Source: Nocardioides zeae (lineage in GTDB: Bacteria > Actinomycetota > Actinomycetes > Propionibacteriales > Nocardioidaceae). Taken from it: 64,000 bases of DNA. A model generated the notes under the pieces. That model was not told the origin of the DNA. It saw only the letters and a program-made list of their open reading frames with translations, and did not search any database. Where the stretch lies: assembly GCF_010686755.1 (NCBI RefSeq), contig NZ_JAAGXA010000010.1:62001-126000 (forward strand). The letters are read 5' to 3'. Below are positions 1 through 9,451 of this stretch, piece by piece. Position 1 is the stretch's first letter. Every line of letters begins with the position of its first letter. The position numbers were made by a program, and so were the translations under genes.

Positions 1-1
1 C

Positions 2-1420
<1,419 letters not shown>

Positions 1421-1444
1421 GTCCCGCCCGCCGTTGGACGAACG

Positions 1445-1476
1445 CGAGGCCCCCGCTCTTCGGAGCGGGGGCCTCG
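1445..1476 (+). terminator. Rho-independent-type hairpin after groEL
   Basis: A perfect 14-bp GC-rich stem (arms 1445-1458 and 1463-1476) closes a TTCG tetraloop. It sits 25 bases after the groEL stop and just before the convergent gene that ends at 1516. There is no long T-run, which is common in GC-rich actinobacteria, and it could stop transcription from both sides. Confidence 0.85.
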
Positions 1477-1515
1477 TGCCGTTCAGCGGGTCGGGGGGCC
1501 GGTCGGGGGTGCCGG

Positions 1516-1776
1516 TCAGGGGCGCCGGCGCACGCGGATCGGTCCCCGAGCACGGGCCAGGTCCACGACCGCGCCGCCCTGGGTCACGTCGACCTCGTCC
1601 CGCTCGACGAGTCGACCGACCGCGGCGCGCACCGGGTCCATGAGCTCCCGCCACTCCTGCCCCTCCGCGGCGACCGCCCGCGCCACCTCGGACGGGCAGA
1701 TCGTGGCGCCCTCGGCGCGCCGGTCCAGCAGGTCGAGGACGGCGCGCTCGAGGCCGTCGGCGTCGGGGGTGCTCAC
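1516..1776 (-). CDS. DUF3253 family small protein
   Basis: 86-residue cytosolic protein of unknown function. It shows the family's hallmark pattern: a TICPSEVARAV segment, then WRELMDPVRAAVGRLV, then a basic ending with ARGPIRVRRR. This looks like a small winged-helix fold, but that is inference. The GTG start at 1776 overlaps the stop of the upstream gene by four bases (GTGA), so the two are translationally coupled. It converges on groEL across the groEL terminator. Confidence 0.85.
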   Translation of the reverse strand: MSTPDADGLERAVLDLLDRRAEGATICPSEVARAVAAEGQEWRELMDPVRAAVGRLVERDEVDVTQGGAVVDLARARGPIRVRRRP

Positions 1777-2537
1777 GCCTCCAGCATGCCGCGCGGGGTG
1801 GAGGCCGTCGCCGCGGCGCGTACGGCGCGGTGCCACGCCTCCACGTCGGCGAAGCGCACCCGGGCCAGTCGCACGGCTCCGGGGTGGAAGCGCAGGCGCG
1901 GGGCGTACGCGAGCTCGCAGCGGGCGCCCAGGTACTCCTCCGTGCCGAGGGTGTGCGCGCTGTAGAAGAGCGCGAGCCGGGAGGTGAGGCTCACGGCCTG
2001 GCTCTCGGCCACCACCACCCAGAACCCGTCGGCGATGGCGCCGTCCCGGCGCATCTCGAACACGCGGGGTCGCGCCCACCCCAGCTCGAGGTCGTGGCGG
2101 TGGTGCGCCTCGCGCGGGCCGAGCAGCAGGGCGACCTCCCCGTCGGCGATCACGTCGATCGCGCAGGTGGACCGCGTCGCCAGCCGCACGTCGAGCGCGG
2201 CGTCCCCGACCCACGCGGCGAGGTCGTCGGCGGGGACGTCCTCGACGGGCAGGGACCCGTCGGCGACCAGCACCCCGAGGCAGTGGTCGTCCACCGCGCC
2301 ACCGAGCCGCACCATCAGCTCCCAGCGCACCCGTTCCGCGTCGTCGCGGTTGCGCCGGTGGAACGGCACGGGGGCCGTCTGCACCACGACGTCGTGGCGG
2401 GGATCGTGCCCGTCGGGGGTCTCGTCCTCCGGGTAGAAGACGCCGGAGTCGGCGAAGGCGCTGTGGTCGACGAACGTGCCGATGCGCGCGTCGTCCTCGT
2501 CGAGGCGCGCGGTCTGGTCCTGCTGGGGTTCCTGCAC
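1773..2537 (-). CDS. conserved hypothetical protein, 254 aa
   Basis: I do not recognise the family. The protein is soluble, rich in Arg, Asp and Glu, with no signal peptide or membrane segment. The middle contains DVIADGEVALLLGPREAHHR and the C-terminal half ELAYAPRLRFHPGAVR. The GTG start at 2537 is favoured because a -10-like TACCAT (2545-2550) lies 7 bases upstream on the coding strand, the leaderless arrangement seen repeatedly in this window. It overlaps the following DUF3253 gene by 4 bp, and an AlkB-like gene lies 59 bp upstream on the same strand. Confidence 0.7.
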   Translation of the reverse strand: MQEPQQDQTARLDEDDARIGTFVDHSAFADSGVFYPEDETPDGHDPRHDVVVQTAPVPFHRRNRDDAERVRWELMVRLGGAVDDHCLGVLVADGSLPVEDVPADDLAAWVGDAALDVRLATRSTCAIDVIADGEVALLLGPREAHHRHDLELGWARPRVFEMRRDGAIADGFWVVVAESQAVSLTSRLALFYSAHTLGTEEYLGARCELAYAPRLRFHPGAVRLARVRFADVEAWHRAVRAAATASTPRGMLEA

Positions 2538-2596
2538 GCCGAGGATGGTACGGATCCCGCGCGGCCCGGCGCGGCCCATTTCCCGGCGGCGCCCGG

Positions 2597-3250
2597 TCAG
2601 AACACCCCGGCCGGACGGAACTGCACCGAGAGCCGGGGCCCGGCGTGGGCCACCTTCGGCACGGCGTGCTCCCAGGTGCGTTGACAGGAGCCGCCCATGA
2701 CCACGAGGTCGCCGTGGCCCATCGTGACCGCGATCGACGCGCCGCCACCCCGGGGACGCAGCGCGAGCCGCCGCGGGTCGCCGACCGAGACGATCGCGAC
2801 CATCGTGTCGTGGGTCGAGCCGCGACCGATCGTGTCGCCGTGCCACGCCACCGAGTCGGACCCGTCGCGGTAGAAGCAGCACCCGGCCGTCGTGAAGGGC
2901 TCGCCGAGCTCGTCGGCGTAGTGCGCCGACAGCGCGTCGCGCGCCTCCTCGAGCGCCGTGTGCGGGAGGGGCTCGCCCGCGCCGTACGTGTGGAGGAGGC
3001 GGGGGACGTCGACCACCCGCTCGTACATCTGACGCCGCTCCGCCCGCCACGGCACGCGTCGGACGAGGGCCTCCATCACGTCGTCGGAGAGCGCCCCGAG
3101 CCAGTCGCGACGCACGTCGATCCAGGCGCCGTGCGCCAGCGCGCGCCGCTCGACGTGCGGGGCCAGCGGGGCCAGGTGACCGGCCTCCGGCCCCGGATCC
3201 GTCGCGAAGAGGGTGCCCTGGAAGTCCACCCCGCCACCGTAGTCGAACAC
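2597..3250 (-). CDS. AlkB-like 2-oxoglutarate/Fe(II) dioxygenase
   Basis: 217-residue protein of the AlkB alkylation-repair fold, which oxidatively removes alkyl groups from nucleic-acid bases using 2-oxoglutarate and O2. The metal-binding HxD is visible in VAWHGDTIGRG, the distal His in RTWEHAVPKV, and the 2-oxoglutarate-binding Arg region at the C-terminus in GPRLSVQFRPAG. Length fits the family (about 200-220). The GTG at 3250 (VFDYGGG) is the most plausible start; upstream codons have no good initiator. Substrate (DNA, RNA or protein) cannot be told from sequence. It runs divergently from the ABC exporter at 3339. Confidence 0.85.
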   Translation of the reverse strand: MFDYGGGVDFQGTLFATDPGPEAGHLAPLAPHVERRALAHGAWIDVRRDWLGALSDDVMEALVRRVPWRAERRQMYERVVDVPRLLHTYGAGEPLPHTALEEARDALSAHYADELGEPFTTAGCCFYRDGSDSVAWHGDTIGRGSTHDTMVAIVSVGDPRRLALRPRGGGASIAVTMGHGDLVVMGGSCQRTWEHAVPKVAHAGPRLSVQFRPAGVF

Positions 3251-3326
3251 GTGTGCGACCGCCAGGGGTCGTCCCCAGGGTGGGGACCGGGGACGTCCCC
3301 GGTGGTGGACCGTGGGTGCGGGGTGC

Positions 3327-3332
3327 CACAGT
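3327..3332 (+). promoter_or_regulatory. putative -10 box of a leaderless promoter (CACAGT)
   Basis: NANNNT hexamer ending 6 bases before the ATG at 3339, the same spacing found at several other starts in the window. No Shine-Dalgarno sequence is present. This supports the start at 3339 rather than an ATG 27 bases earlier. Confidence 0.4.
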
Positions 3333-3338
3333 CGTGGC

Positions 3339-4112
3339 ATGACCGACGATCCCGGCGCCGCCGTCCTCGCGGCGGCCAGCGTGCGCGACCTGGTGAAGAC
3401 GTACGGCGCGGGACAGGCCCGCGTCCGCGCGCTCGACGGCGTGAGCCTCGACCTCGGGCAGGGCGAGTTCACGGCCGTCATGGGCCCCAGCGGCTCCGGC
3501 AAGTCGACGTTGATGCACTGCTGCGCGGGGTTGGACACCGCGGACAGCGGGTCCGTCCGGATCGGCGACACCGAGCTGTCGCGGTTGAAGGACAAGGAGC
3601 TGACGCGCCTGCGCCGGGACCGGATCGGCTTCGTCTTCCAGTCGTTCAACCTCGTGCCGACGCTGACGGCGGAGGAGAACATCCGGCTCCCGCTCTCCAT
3701 CGCCGGTCGTCGGGCCGAGCCCGGCGTGTTCGAGTCGGTGGTCGAGACGGTGGGCCTGGGGCCGCGCCTCTCCCACCGTCCCAGCGAGCTCTCGGGCGGC
3801 CAGCAGCAGCGCGTCGCGGTCGCGCGGGCGCTGGTCAGCCGGCCCGACATCGTCTTCGCCGACGAGCCCACGGGCAACCTCGACTCGCGCTCGGGTGCGG
3901 AGGTGCTCACGCTCCTGCGGCGCAGCGTCGACGAGATCGGCCAGACCGTCGTCATGGTCACCCACGACCCGGTGGCGGCGGCGTACACGGACCGCGTGGT
4001 CTTCCTCGCCGACGGGCGCGTGGTCGACGAGCTGCGGCGGCCCGACCGCGACCAGGTGCTCGCGGTCATGACCCGCATGACCGACGCCGTGCTCCCGGAC
4101 GGCACCCCCTGA
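3339..4112 (+). CDS. ABC transporter ATP-binding protein, MacB/LolD type
   Basis: 257-residue ATPase that powers the permease encoded next. Walker A GPSGSGKST, signature LSGGQQQR and Walker B with DEPTGNLDSRS are all intact; the DEPTGNLD form is typical of the MacB/LolD/FtsE exporter branch rather than importers. The QSFNLVPTLTAEENI segment is the Q-loop region. The stop overlaps the permease start (TGATG at 4110-4114), so the two form one coupled unit. The substrate is unknown; relatives export lipids, peptides or antibiotics. Confidence 0.93.
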   Translation: MTDDPGAAVLAAASVRDLVKTYGAGQARVRALDGVSLDLGQGEFTAVMGPSGSGKSTLMHCCAGLDTADSGSVRIGDTELSRLKDKELTRLRRDRIGFVFQSFNLVPTLTAEENIRLPLSIAGRRAEPGVFESVVETVGLGPRLSHRPSELSGGQQQRVAVARALVSRPDIVFADEPTGNLDSRSGAEVLTLLRRSVDEIGQTVVMVTHDPVAAAYTDRVVFLADGRVVDELRRPDRDQVLAVMTRMTDAVLPDGTP

Positions 4113-6661
4113 TGCTGCGCGCGACCTGGAAGAGCCTGCTGGGGCGCAAGGTGCGCCTCGTGATGAGCACGTTCGCGATCGTGCTCGGCGTCGCCTTCGT
4201 GTGCGGCTCCCTCATGTTCTCCGACACCCTCGAGCGCTCGTTCACCTCGCTGTTCTCCGCGACTGTCGGCGACGTCGTCGTGCGGCCGGAGATCGGCACG
4301 TCCTTCGGTGCGGCCGACGGGTCGTCGCGCACGGTGCCGGCCTCGCTCGTCGACGAGCTGGCCGCCCTGCCGGAGGCGTCGCGGGCGGACGGCAACGTGA
4401 GCGCCCCGGGCGTCTTCGTCATCGGCGACGACGGCAAGGTCGTGGGCGGTCAGGGGGCGCCGGGCCTGCTGCAGGGGTTCAACGACGCCCCGGCGGCCGG
4501 CGGTGCCGAGGGGCTCCACGTCGTGGAGGGCCGCGCGCCCTCGGGGTTCACGGAGGTGGCGCTCGACGAGAAGACCGCGGAGCGGGCGGGCTACGGGATC
4601 GGGGACGCCGTCCGCCTCGTCAGCCCCGTCGCGGAGGGCGAGCTGACGCCGACGCTCGTCGGTCTCGTCGCCCTGGGCGGGGACGCCTCCCTCAACGGCG
4701 CCACCCTGACCGTGGTCGACATGGCGACGGCGCAGCAGGTGTTCCTCCGGGGAGAGGACGCCTACACCGACGTCTGGGTGCGCGCCGCCGACGGGGTGTC
4801 GCAGGAGGAGCTGCGGGACGCCGTCGCGCCGCTGCTGCCCGACGGCGTCGAGGCGGTGACGGGCGACGACGCGGCCGACGAGTCGGCGTCGCTGCTGCTG
4901 GAGGCCATCTCGTTCCTCACGACCTTCCTGCTCATCTTCGCGGGCATCGCCCTCGTGGTGGGCGGGTTCCTCATCGTCAACACGTTCTCGATGCTCGTCG
5001 CCCAGCGCAGTCGGGAGCTGGCGCTCCTGCGCGCCCTCGGAGCGTCCCGGCGCCAGGTGGTGCGCTCGGTGCAGCTCGAGGCGTTCGTGGTCGGCCTGCT
5101 CGGGTCCGTGCTGGGCCTCGGGCTCGGCGTGCTCCTGGCGATCGGGATCCGGGCCGTCTTCGCCCGCGTCGGGCTCGACCTCGGCTCCCAGCCCCTCGTG
5201 CTCGAGCCCCGCACGGTCGTGGCGGCCTTCGCGGTGGGGATCGTCGTCACGATGGTCGCGGCGTGGGGACCGGCCCGGCGGACGACCCGCATCGCGCCGG
5301 TCGAGGCCCTGCGCGACGACGTGGCGCTGCCGGAGACGACGATCCGGCGACGCATGCTCCTCGGCGCCGCGCTCGTCGTGGGCGGCGCGGGCGCCCTCGT
5401 GGCCGGGCTCGTGGCCGACGTGCCCCGCGCCGGCTGGTGGGTGGGGCTGGGCGTCCTCGCGGTCCTGCTCGGCGTGGCGGCGGCCAGCCCCGTCATCGGC
5501 CGTCCGGTCCTCGTGGCCGCCCACGCGGCGTACCGGCGGCTCTTCGGCACCGTCGGCAACCTCGCCGGGCTGAACGCGCTGCGCAACCCGCGGCGCACGG
5601 CGGCGACCGCGTCCGCCCTGATGATCGGCCTGACGCTCGCCACGACGATGGCGATCCTGGGCGACTCGGCGAAGGCCTCGGTGGACCGCACGATCGAGCA
5701 GACCTTCCCCGGCGACTTCGTCGTGAGCAACCAGGTGGGCGAGGGGTTCTCGACCGGCATCGGCGACGCGATGGGCGAGGTGGAGGGCGTGGCGTCGGTG
5801 GTGCGGGTCCGCTACGGGCTCGCCGAGACCGGCGACCGCCCCCGCCGCCTGGGTGGCGTCGACCCGTCCACCTTCCGCGCGCTCGACGTCGGGACGGTCT
5901 CCGGGGACGTCGGCGACCTGGTGGACGGCACCGCGGTCGTCGACGAGGACTACGCCGACGACGAGGGCATCGGCGTCGGGGACGACCTCGTCGTGGCGAC
6001 GGTCGCGGGGGAGCGGCGTCTGCCGGTGGTGGCCGTGGTGGAGCCGGGATCGGTGCTGCCGTCGATCGCGACGACGACGGCCACGCTGCTGGACGCGGGT
6101 TACCGCGACCTCGACAACACCCTCGTCGTCGAGGCCGTGGCGGACCCGCCCGGCGGGCTCGACGGGCTGCAGGACCGGCTCGAGCAGGCGGCGGGCGACA
6201 ACCCGCTGGTCACGGTGAAGGACCAGGCGGAGTACGCCGCGGAGCAGCGCGCCCCCATCGACCGGCTGGTGCTCGTCGTGTTCGCGCTGCTGGGCCTCGC
6301 GCTCGTCATCGCCGTCCTCGGCATCGTCAACACGCTCGCGCTCTCGGTCGTCGAGCGCACGCGGGAGGTCGGCCTGCTGCGGGCGGTCGGGCTCGGGCGG
6401 GGCCAGCTGCGCTGGATGATCACGCTGGAGGCGGTCGTGATCGCGGCGCTCGGCGCGGTGCTCGGCCTCGTGCTCGGCACCACGTTCGGCCTCGCGCTGA
6501 TGCGCACGCTGCGCGAGGAGGGGCTCGAGGTGATCAGCGTGCCCACGGGCCAGCTGGCCGGGTTCGCGGCCGCCGCGCTGGTGGTGGGGGTGCTCGCGGC
6601 GGCCCTGCCCGCGCGCCGCGCGGCCCGCCTCGACGTGCTCTCCGCGGTCAGCACGGAGTGA
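4112..6661 (+). CDS. FtsX-like ABC transporter permease, 849 aa
   Basis: Large MacB-type permease with two FtsX units. A first membrane helix near residues 17-38 (VMSTFAIVLGVAFVCGSLMF) is followed by a periplasmic-core-like extracellular domain, then three helices (about 265-400), a mid-protein pair of hydrophobic segments, a second MacB core after the ALRNPRRTAATASALMIG segment, and three final helices. The motif LLRALGASRRQVVRSV and its later equivalent LLRAVGLGRGQLRWMI are the conserved FtsX cytoplasmic loops and show the internal duplication. Coupled by a 1-bp stop-start overlap to the ATPase. It probably exports a cell-envelope lipid or peptide; the substrate is inference. Confidence 0.93.
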   Translation: MLRATWKSLLGRKVRLVMSTFAIVLGVAFVCGSLMFSDTLERSFTSLFSATVGDVVVRPEIGTSFGAADGSSRTVPASLVDELAALPEASRADGNVSAPGVFVIGDDGKVVGGQGAPGLLQGFNDAPAAGGAEGLHVVEGRAPSGFTEVALDEKTAERAGYGIGDAVRLVSPVAEGELTPTLVGLVALGGDASLNGATLTVVDMATAQQVFLRGEDAYTDVWVRAADGVSQEELRDAVAPLLPDGVEAVTGDDAADESASLLLEAISFLTTFLLIFAGIALVVGGFLIVNTFSMLVAQRSRELALLRALGASRRQVVRSVQLEAFVVGLLGSVLGLGLGVLLAIGIRAVFARVGLDLGSQPLVLEPRTVVAAFAVGIVVTMVAAWGPARRTTRIAPVEALRDDVALPETTIRRRMLLGAALVVGGAGALVAGLVADVPRAGWWVGLGVLAVLLGVAAASPVIGRPVLVAAHAAYRRLFGTVGNLAGLNALRNPRRTAATASALMIGLTLATTMAILGDSAKASVDRTIEQTFPGDFVVSNQVGEGFSTGIGDAMGEVEGVASVVRVRYGLAETGDRPRRLGGVDPSTFRALDVGTVSGDVGDLVDGTAVVDEDYADDEGIGVGDDLVVATVAGERRLPVVAVVEPGSVLPSIATTTATLLDAGYRDLDNTLVVEAVADPPGGLDGLQDRLEQAAGDNPLVTVKDQAEYAAEQRAPIDRLVLVVFALLGLALVIAVLGIVNTLALSVVERTREVGLLRAVGLGRGQLRWMITLEAVVIAALGAVLGLVLGTTFGLALMRTLREEGLEVISVPTGQLAGFAAAALVVGVLAAALPARRAARLDVLSAVSTE

Positions 6662-6766
6662 CGCAGCGCTGGTCTGGTCCGCCCAGCGCTCCGTTGGGCG
6701 CACGCCCTATTCATCTGGTAAGGGAAAGTTCTCCGCAATTGCGAGACAACCCAACCGCACATTCCC

Positions 6767-6772
6767 TACCGT
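6767..6772 (+). promoter_or_regulatory. putative -10 box of a leaderless promoter (TACCGT)
   Basis: TANNNT-type hexamer 7 bases before the GTG at 6780, which is therefore preferred over the in-frame GTG at 6771 that overlaps the box itself. Confidence 0.45.
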
Positions 6773-6779
6773 GTGGCTC

Positions 6780-7496
6780 GTGGAGAACGCCGTCGCGATC
6801 GCTCGCGAACCCCTGAAGCACGTCCAGGTGCGGGAGTACGTCCGCGAGCTCGTGAGCGACGCGGAACCCGGCACCCCGGCCCCCTCCGAGCGTGAGCTCG
6901 TGCAGGTGTTCGGCGTCGCGCGGATGACCGTCCGCCAGGCGATGGACACCCTCGTCGCCGAGGGCCTGCTGGAGCGCATCCCCGGTCGGGGCACGTTCGT
7001 GGCGAAGCCGCGCAACGAGGTCGGCCGGCTCCTCAGCTACACGGCGGAGATGCAGCGCCGCGGCCTGCACGCCGAGTCCCAGACGATCCTCGCCCGTCGG
7101 GAGCAGGCAGGGCCGGGCGTCGCCCGCGCCCTCGAGCTGACCGAGGGCGACGCGGTCATCCACTGGAAGCGCCTGCGTCGTGCCGACGGCCAGCCCATGT
7201 GCGTGGAGGACGCCTACCTCAACGAGGTGCTGCTGCCCGGCTTCCTGCAGAGCGGCATGCCGACGAGCCTCTACCAGGCGCTCGCGATGCGCGGCCTGCG
7301 TCCGACGTGGGCCGAGGACTCCATCACGGCCGACGTCCCCACCGCGGAGGAGGCCCAGGCGCTGGAGATCGCCATGGGCACCCCGGTGCTCCGCGTCGCC
7401 CGCCGGGCCGTCGCCGACGACCGCGTCGTCGAGGTGTCGCGCTCGGTCTACCGCAGCGACCGGTTCACGCTCTACGTCCAGCTCGGTGACAGCTGA
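6780..7496 (+). CDS. GntR family transcriptional regulator, HutC/UTRA type
   Basis: 238-residue repressor-type regulator. The N-terminal winged helix is clear (PSERELVQVFGVARMTVRQA, then LVAEGLLERIPGRGTFVAKP), followed by a UTRA ligand-binding domain from about residue 80 (GRLLSYTAEMQRRGL, a SLYQAL segment, ending SVYRSDRFTLYVQL). Family relatives such as NagR/DasR bind aminosugar phosphates, but the ligand here is unknown. Its stop overlaps the next gene by 4 bases. The 118-bp upstream gap carries repeated CAGCGCT motifs (around 6664 and 6684) that could belong to an operator. Confidence 0.92.
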   Translation: MENAVAIAREPLKHVQVREYVRELVSDAEPGTPAPSERELVQVFGVARMTVRQAMDTLVAEGLLERIPGRGTFVAKPRNEVGRLLSYTAEMQRRGLHAESQTILARREQAGPGVARALELTEGDAVIHWKRLRRADGQPMCVEDAYLNEVLLPGFLQSGMPTSLYQALAMRGLRPTWAEDSITADVPTAEEAQALEIAMGTPVLRVARRAVADDRVVEVSRSVYRSDRFTLYVQLGDS

Positions 7497-8074
7497 TCGC
7501 TCCGCTCCCCGGCCCTGACGGCCTGTCCGACGTCGACGGTCTCCTCCTCGCGGCCGGCGCGGGTCGCCGCATGGGGCGTCCCAAGGCCCTCGTCGACGAC
7601 TGGCTCCCGCGGTCGCTGCGCGCGCTCCGCGACGGCGGCTGCCGGCGTCTGACGGTGGTGATCGGAGCGGCGGCCGACGAGGTCCGCCCGCTCGTGCCCG
7701 TCGACGTGGCGGTCGTCGTGGCCGACGACTGGGCCGACGGCATGGGCGCCTCCCTGCGGGCCGGCCTCGGCGCCCTGTCGGACGACAGCCCGGGGGTGCT
7801 CGTCCACCTCGTCGACCTGCCCGACGTGGGCGCTGCGGTGGTACGTCGCGTGCTCGGCGCCTGGTCGGGCCCGACGACCCTCGCCCGCGCCTCCTACGGC
7901 CCCCCGGGCTCGGCCGAGCCCGGCCATCCCGTCCTGCTCGGCGCGGCGCACGTCGCGGGCGTGCGGGCCTCGGCCGCGGGGGACCGGGGGGCGCGGCGCT
8001 ACCTGGCGGACCGCGACGTACGGCTCGTCGACTGCGCCGACCTCGCCTCCGGACGCGACGTCGACCGACGCTGA
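7493..8074 (+). CDS. MocA/MobA-like nucleotidyltransferase with probable CTG start
   Basis: NTP-transferase of the MobA-like fold. The signature LLLAAGAGRRMGRPKALV lies at the N-terminus and resembles CTP:molybdopterin cytidylyltransferase (MocA). Later come the metal-region VHLVDLPDVG and PGHPVLLG. An ATG at 7571 would remove the nucleotide-binding loop, so the true start must be upstream. The frame is closed by a stop at 7487, leaving the CTG at 7493, which forms a CTGA overlap with the GntR stop, as the only sensible initiator. That gives 193 residues, the family's usual length. Cofactor maturation or another nucleotidyl transfer is inferred. Confidence 0.8.
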   Translation: MIAPLPGPDGLSDVDGLLLAAGAGRRMGRPKALVDDWLPRSLRALRDGGCRRLTVVIGAAADEVRPLVPVDVAVVVADDWADGMGASLRAGLGALSDDSPGVLVHLVDLPDVGAAVVRRVLGAWSGPTTLARASYGPPGSAEPGHPVLLGAAHVAGVRASAAGDRGARRYLADRDVRLVDCADLASGRDVDRR

Positions 8075-8106
8075 GAGGCGCACTGCCTCCCGGTAGGTGA
8101 CCGGCG

Positions 8107-8112
8107 TAGGCT
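8107..8112 (+). promoter_or_regulatory. putative -10 box of a leaderless promoter (TAGGCT)
   Basis: TANNNT hexamer exactly 6 bases before the ATG at 8119; no ribosome binding site is present in the gap. Confidence 0.55.
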
Positions 8113-8118
8113 CGCGGC

Positions 8119-8448
8119 ATGTCCGCTCCCACGTTCGTCGTCTCCGCCGAACCGGGACGGGTGGTGCTGAGCGGTGACATCGACGCGTTCGACATCGACG
8201 ACCTGCTCGTCGTGCTCACCCGCGCCAGCGACGAGCACCGGCGCGACCTGCTCCTCGACCTCAGCGAGGTCACCTTCCTGCCCAGCCTCGTCATCGGCGC
8301 CCTGGCGCGGGCACGGGCCGACGCCACGCGCAACGGGACGGCGGTGACGCTCCTCGTGCGCGAGCGGACCGTGCCCCACCGGGTGCTGCACGTGTGCGGC
8401 ATTCCGTTCGAGACGGCCACGAGCGCCGCGGTCGAGGGCGCCTCGTGA
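8119..8448 (+). CDS. STAS-domain protein (anti-sigma factor antagonist type)
   Basis: 109-residue single STAS domain like SpoIIAA/RsbV, which binds a partner kinase/anti-sigma factor. The core strand-helix SGDIDAFDIDDLL and the phosphorylation-loop region LLDLSEVTFLPSLVIGAL are present, with Ser in the usual acceptor neighbourhood (LPSLVIG). It is joined by a GTGA overlap to a HATPase-domain gene, the expected partner-switching pair. No sigma factor lies next door, so the controlled regulator must be elsewhere. Confidence 0.85.
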   Translation: MSAPTFVVSAEPGRVVLSGDIDAFDIDDLLVVLTRASDEHRRDLLLDLSEVTFLPSLVIGALARARADATRNGTAVTLLVRERTVPHRVLHVCGIPFETATSAAVEGAS

Positions 8449-8960
8449 CCGCGGCCCGGGGCGCCACGGAGGCGCGGGAGGCCGACTGGTCCGACCTCGA
8501 CCTGCCCCACGGGCCCGAGGCCGGACCGCAGGCGCGTCATGCGCTGCGGACCGCGTTCGAGGAGGCGGTGACCGAGGCCATGGACGCCTGGGACGGTCCC
8601 CGGGACGACCAGGGACAGCCGTCCGAGTGCCCCATCGGCATGGACGCCGCCCAGGACCTCCTCCAGGACGTCCTCATCGTGGCGGGCGAGCTCGTGCTCA
8701 ACGCCGTCGACCACGGACGTCCGGGCATGCTCGGCACCGTGCGCCTGTCGTGGCGGTGGAAGGGGGGCCGGGTCTACCTGCGCGTGCTCGACGCCGGGTA
8801 CGACCCCGAGTTCGCCGACGGCCCGCCCGGGCTCGGCGCGCCCGAGTCGATCCGCGGACGCGGCCTCTTCATGGTCGACGCGATCTGCGAGGAGTGGTCG
8901 GTGGAGACCGACCCGATCACCGAGACCACGCAGGTCACGGCCTGCCTCGGCATCGCCTGA
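8445..8960 (+). CDS. HATPase-domain protein, RsbW/SpoIIAB-like
   Basis: 171-residue GHKL ATPase-fold protein. The N-box is visible in GELVLNAVDHGRPG, the G1 region in LRVLDAGYDPEF and the G2-like loop in IRGRGLFMVDAICEEW. Such proteins act as serine kinases/anti-sigma factors whose target is released by the dephosphorylated STAS partner. The GTG at 8445 overlaps the STAS stop by 4 bp. The internal Cys (SECPIGMD) before the N-box is unusual. The partner-switch role follows from the pair and from the family, not from direct evidence. Confidence 0.85.
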   Translation: MTAARGATEAREADWSDLDLPHGPEAGPQARHALRTAFEEAVTEAMDAWDGPRDDQGQPSECPIGMDAAQDLLQDVLIVAGELVLNAVDHGRPGMLGTVRLSWRWKGGRVYLRVLDAGYDPEFADGPPGLGAPESIRGRGLFMVDAICEEWSVETDPITETTQVTACLGIA

Positions 8961-9023
8961 CGGTCCGCGTGCCTGCGGGCCTGCTCCGTCGGGCCGTGCT
9001 CGCGGCGTACCGGGTGCCACGTC

Positions 9024-9074
9024 CTGCGGAACGGACGCAATGCGAGGAGCGGTCTGGAAGCATCCGTTCCGCAG
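9024..9074. repeat. intergenic inverted repeat, 12-bp arms
   Basis: Arms CTGCGGAACGGA (9024-9035) and TCCGTTCCGCAG (9063-9074) are perfect complements and continue inward with one mismatch (CGC/GCA). It lies 64 bases after the HATPase stop inside a 491-bp region (8961-9451) in which I see no gene. It may be a terminator, but its length and lack of a T-run also fit a dispersed palindromic element. Confidence 0.65.
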
Positions 9075-9130
9075 AACAGGCTGCGGTGCCCCTGACCTCG
9101 GCCGCGCCCGGTGCCGCGCCCGGGTGGCAC

Positions 9131-9187
9131 GAACTGTGCGGATGGTGCGGGTCCGCCGCGGCCGGGGCTGTCCCAGGCGCACACTTC
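9131..9187. repeat. 57-bp imperfect palindromic repeat, copy A
   Basis: Left arm GAACTGTGCGGATGG and right arm CCAGGCGCACACTTC form an imperfect inverted repeat (11 of 15 positions pair). The same 57-bp layout, including the central TGTCCCAG, recurs at 14928-14984. See that entry for the better preserved copy. Confidence 0.7.
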
Positions 9188-9304
9188 TGACGGTCGGTGG
9201 CCGCCGACCTCGGGTTCTGGCCCGTCGTCTCCGGCTCGGTCCGGCTCGAGCAAGCCCGAACCAGGGGCCGATGAGAGTGCGCGCGGCGTCCGACCCGGCT
9301 GAGC

Positions 9305-9398
9305 AAAACGCGGACCGGGCGGCCTCACCGCTCGGCGTGTCGTGGCCGGGAGTCCGCGTTTTCTTTCTCCCGCGCGGGGCTGCGTCCGCGTTTTCTTT
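9305..9398. repeat. inverted and direct repeat of GTCCGCGTTTT
   Basis: AAAACGCGGAC (9305-9315) is the reverse complement of GTCCGCGTTTT (9352-9362). The longer unit GTCCGCGTTTTCTTT (9352-9366) is repeated directly at 9384-9398. The T-runs make these plausible terminators, yet no gene ends within 340 bases on the plus strand. The intervening GGCCTC..CCGCTCGGCGTG resembles the tandem repeat at 14730-14805. Confidence 0.55.
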
Positions 9399-9451
9399 CC
9401 CCGAGCGGCGACCCGGGGGTACGCCGCAGGTGGCGCCCCGCGGGCACGCCC

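Noticed and set aside
2597..6703. Very long open frame (1368 codons) on the minus strand opposite the ABC exporter
   Set aside because: Only its last 217 codons (2597-3250) encode a recognisable protein. The rest is antisense to the exporter genes and is a GC-skew shadow rich in Arg/His.
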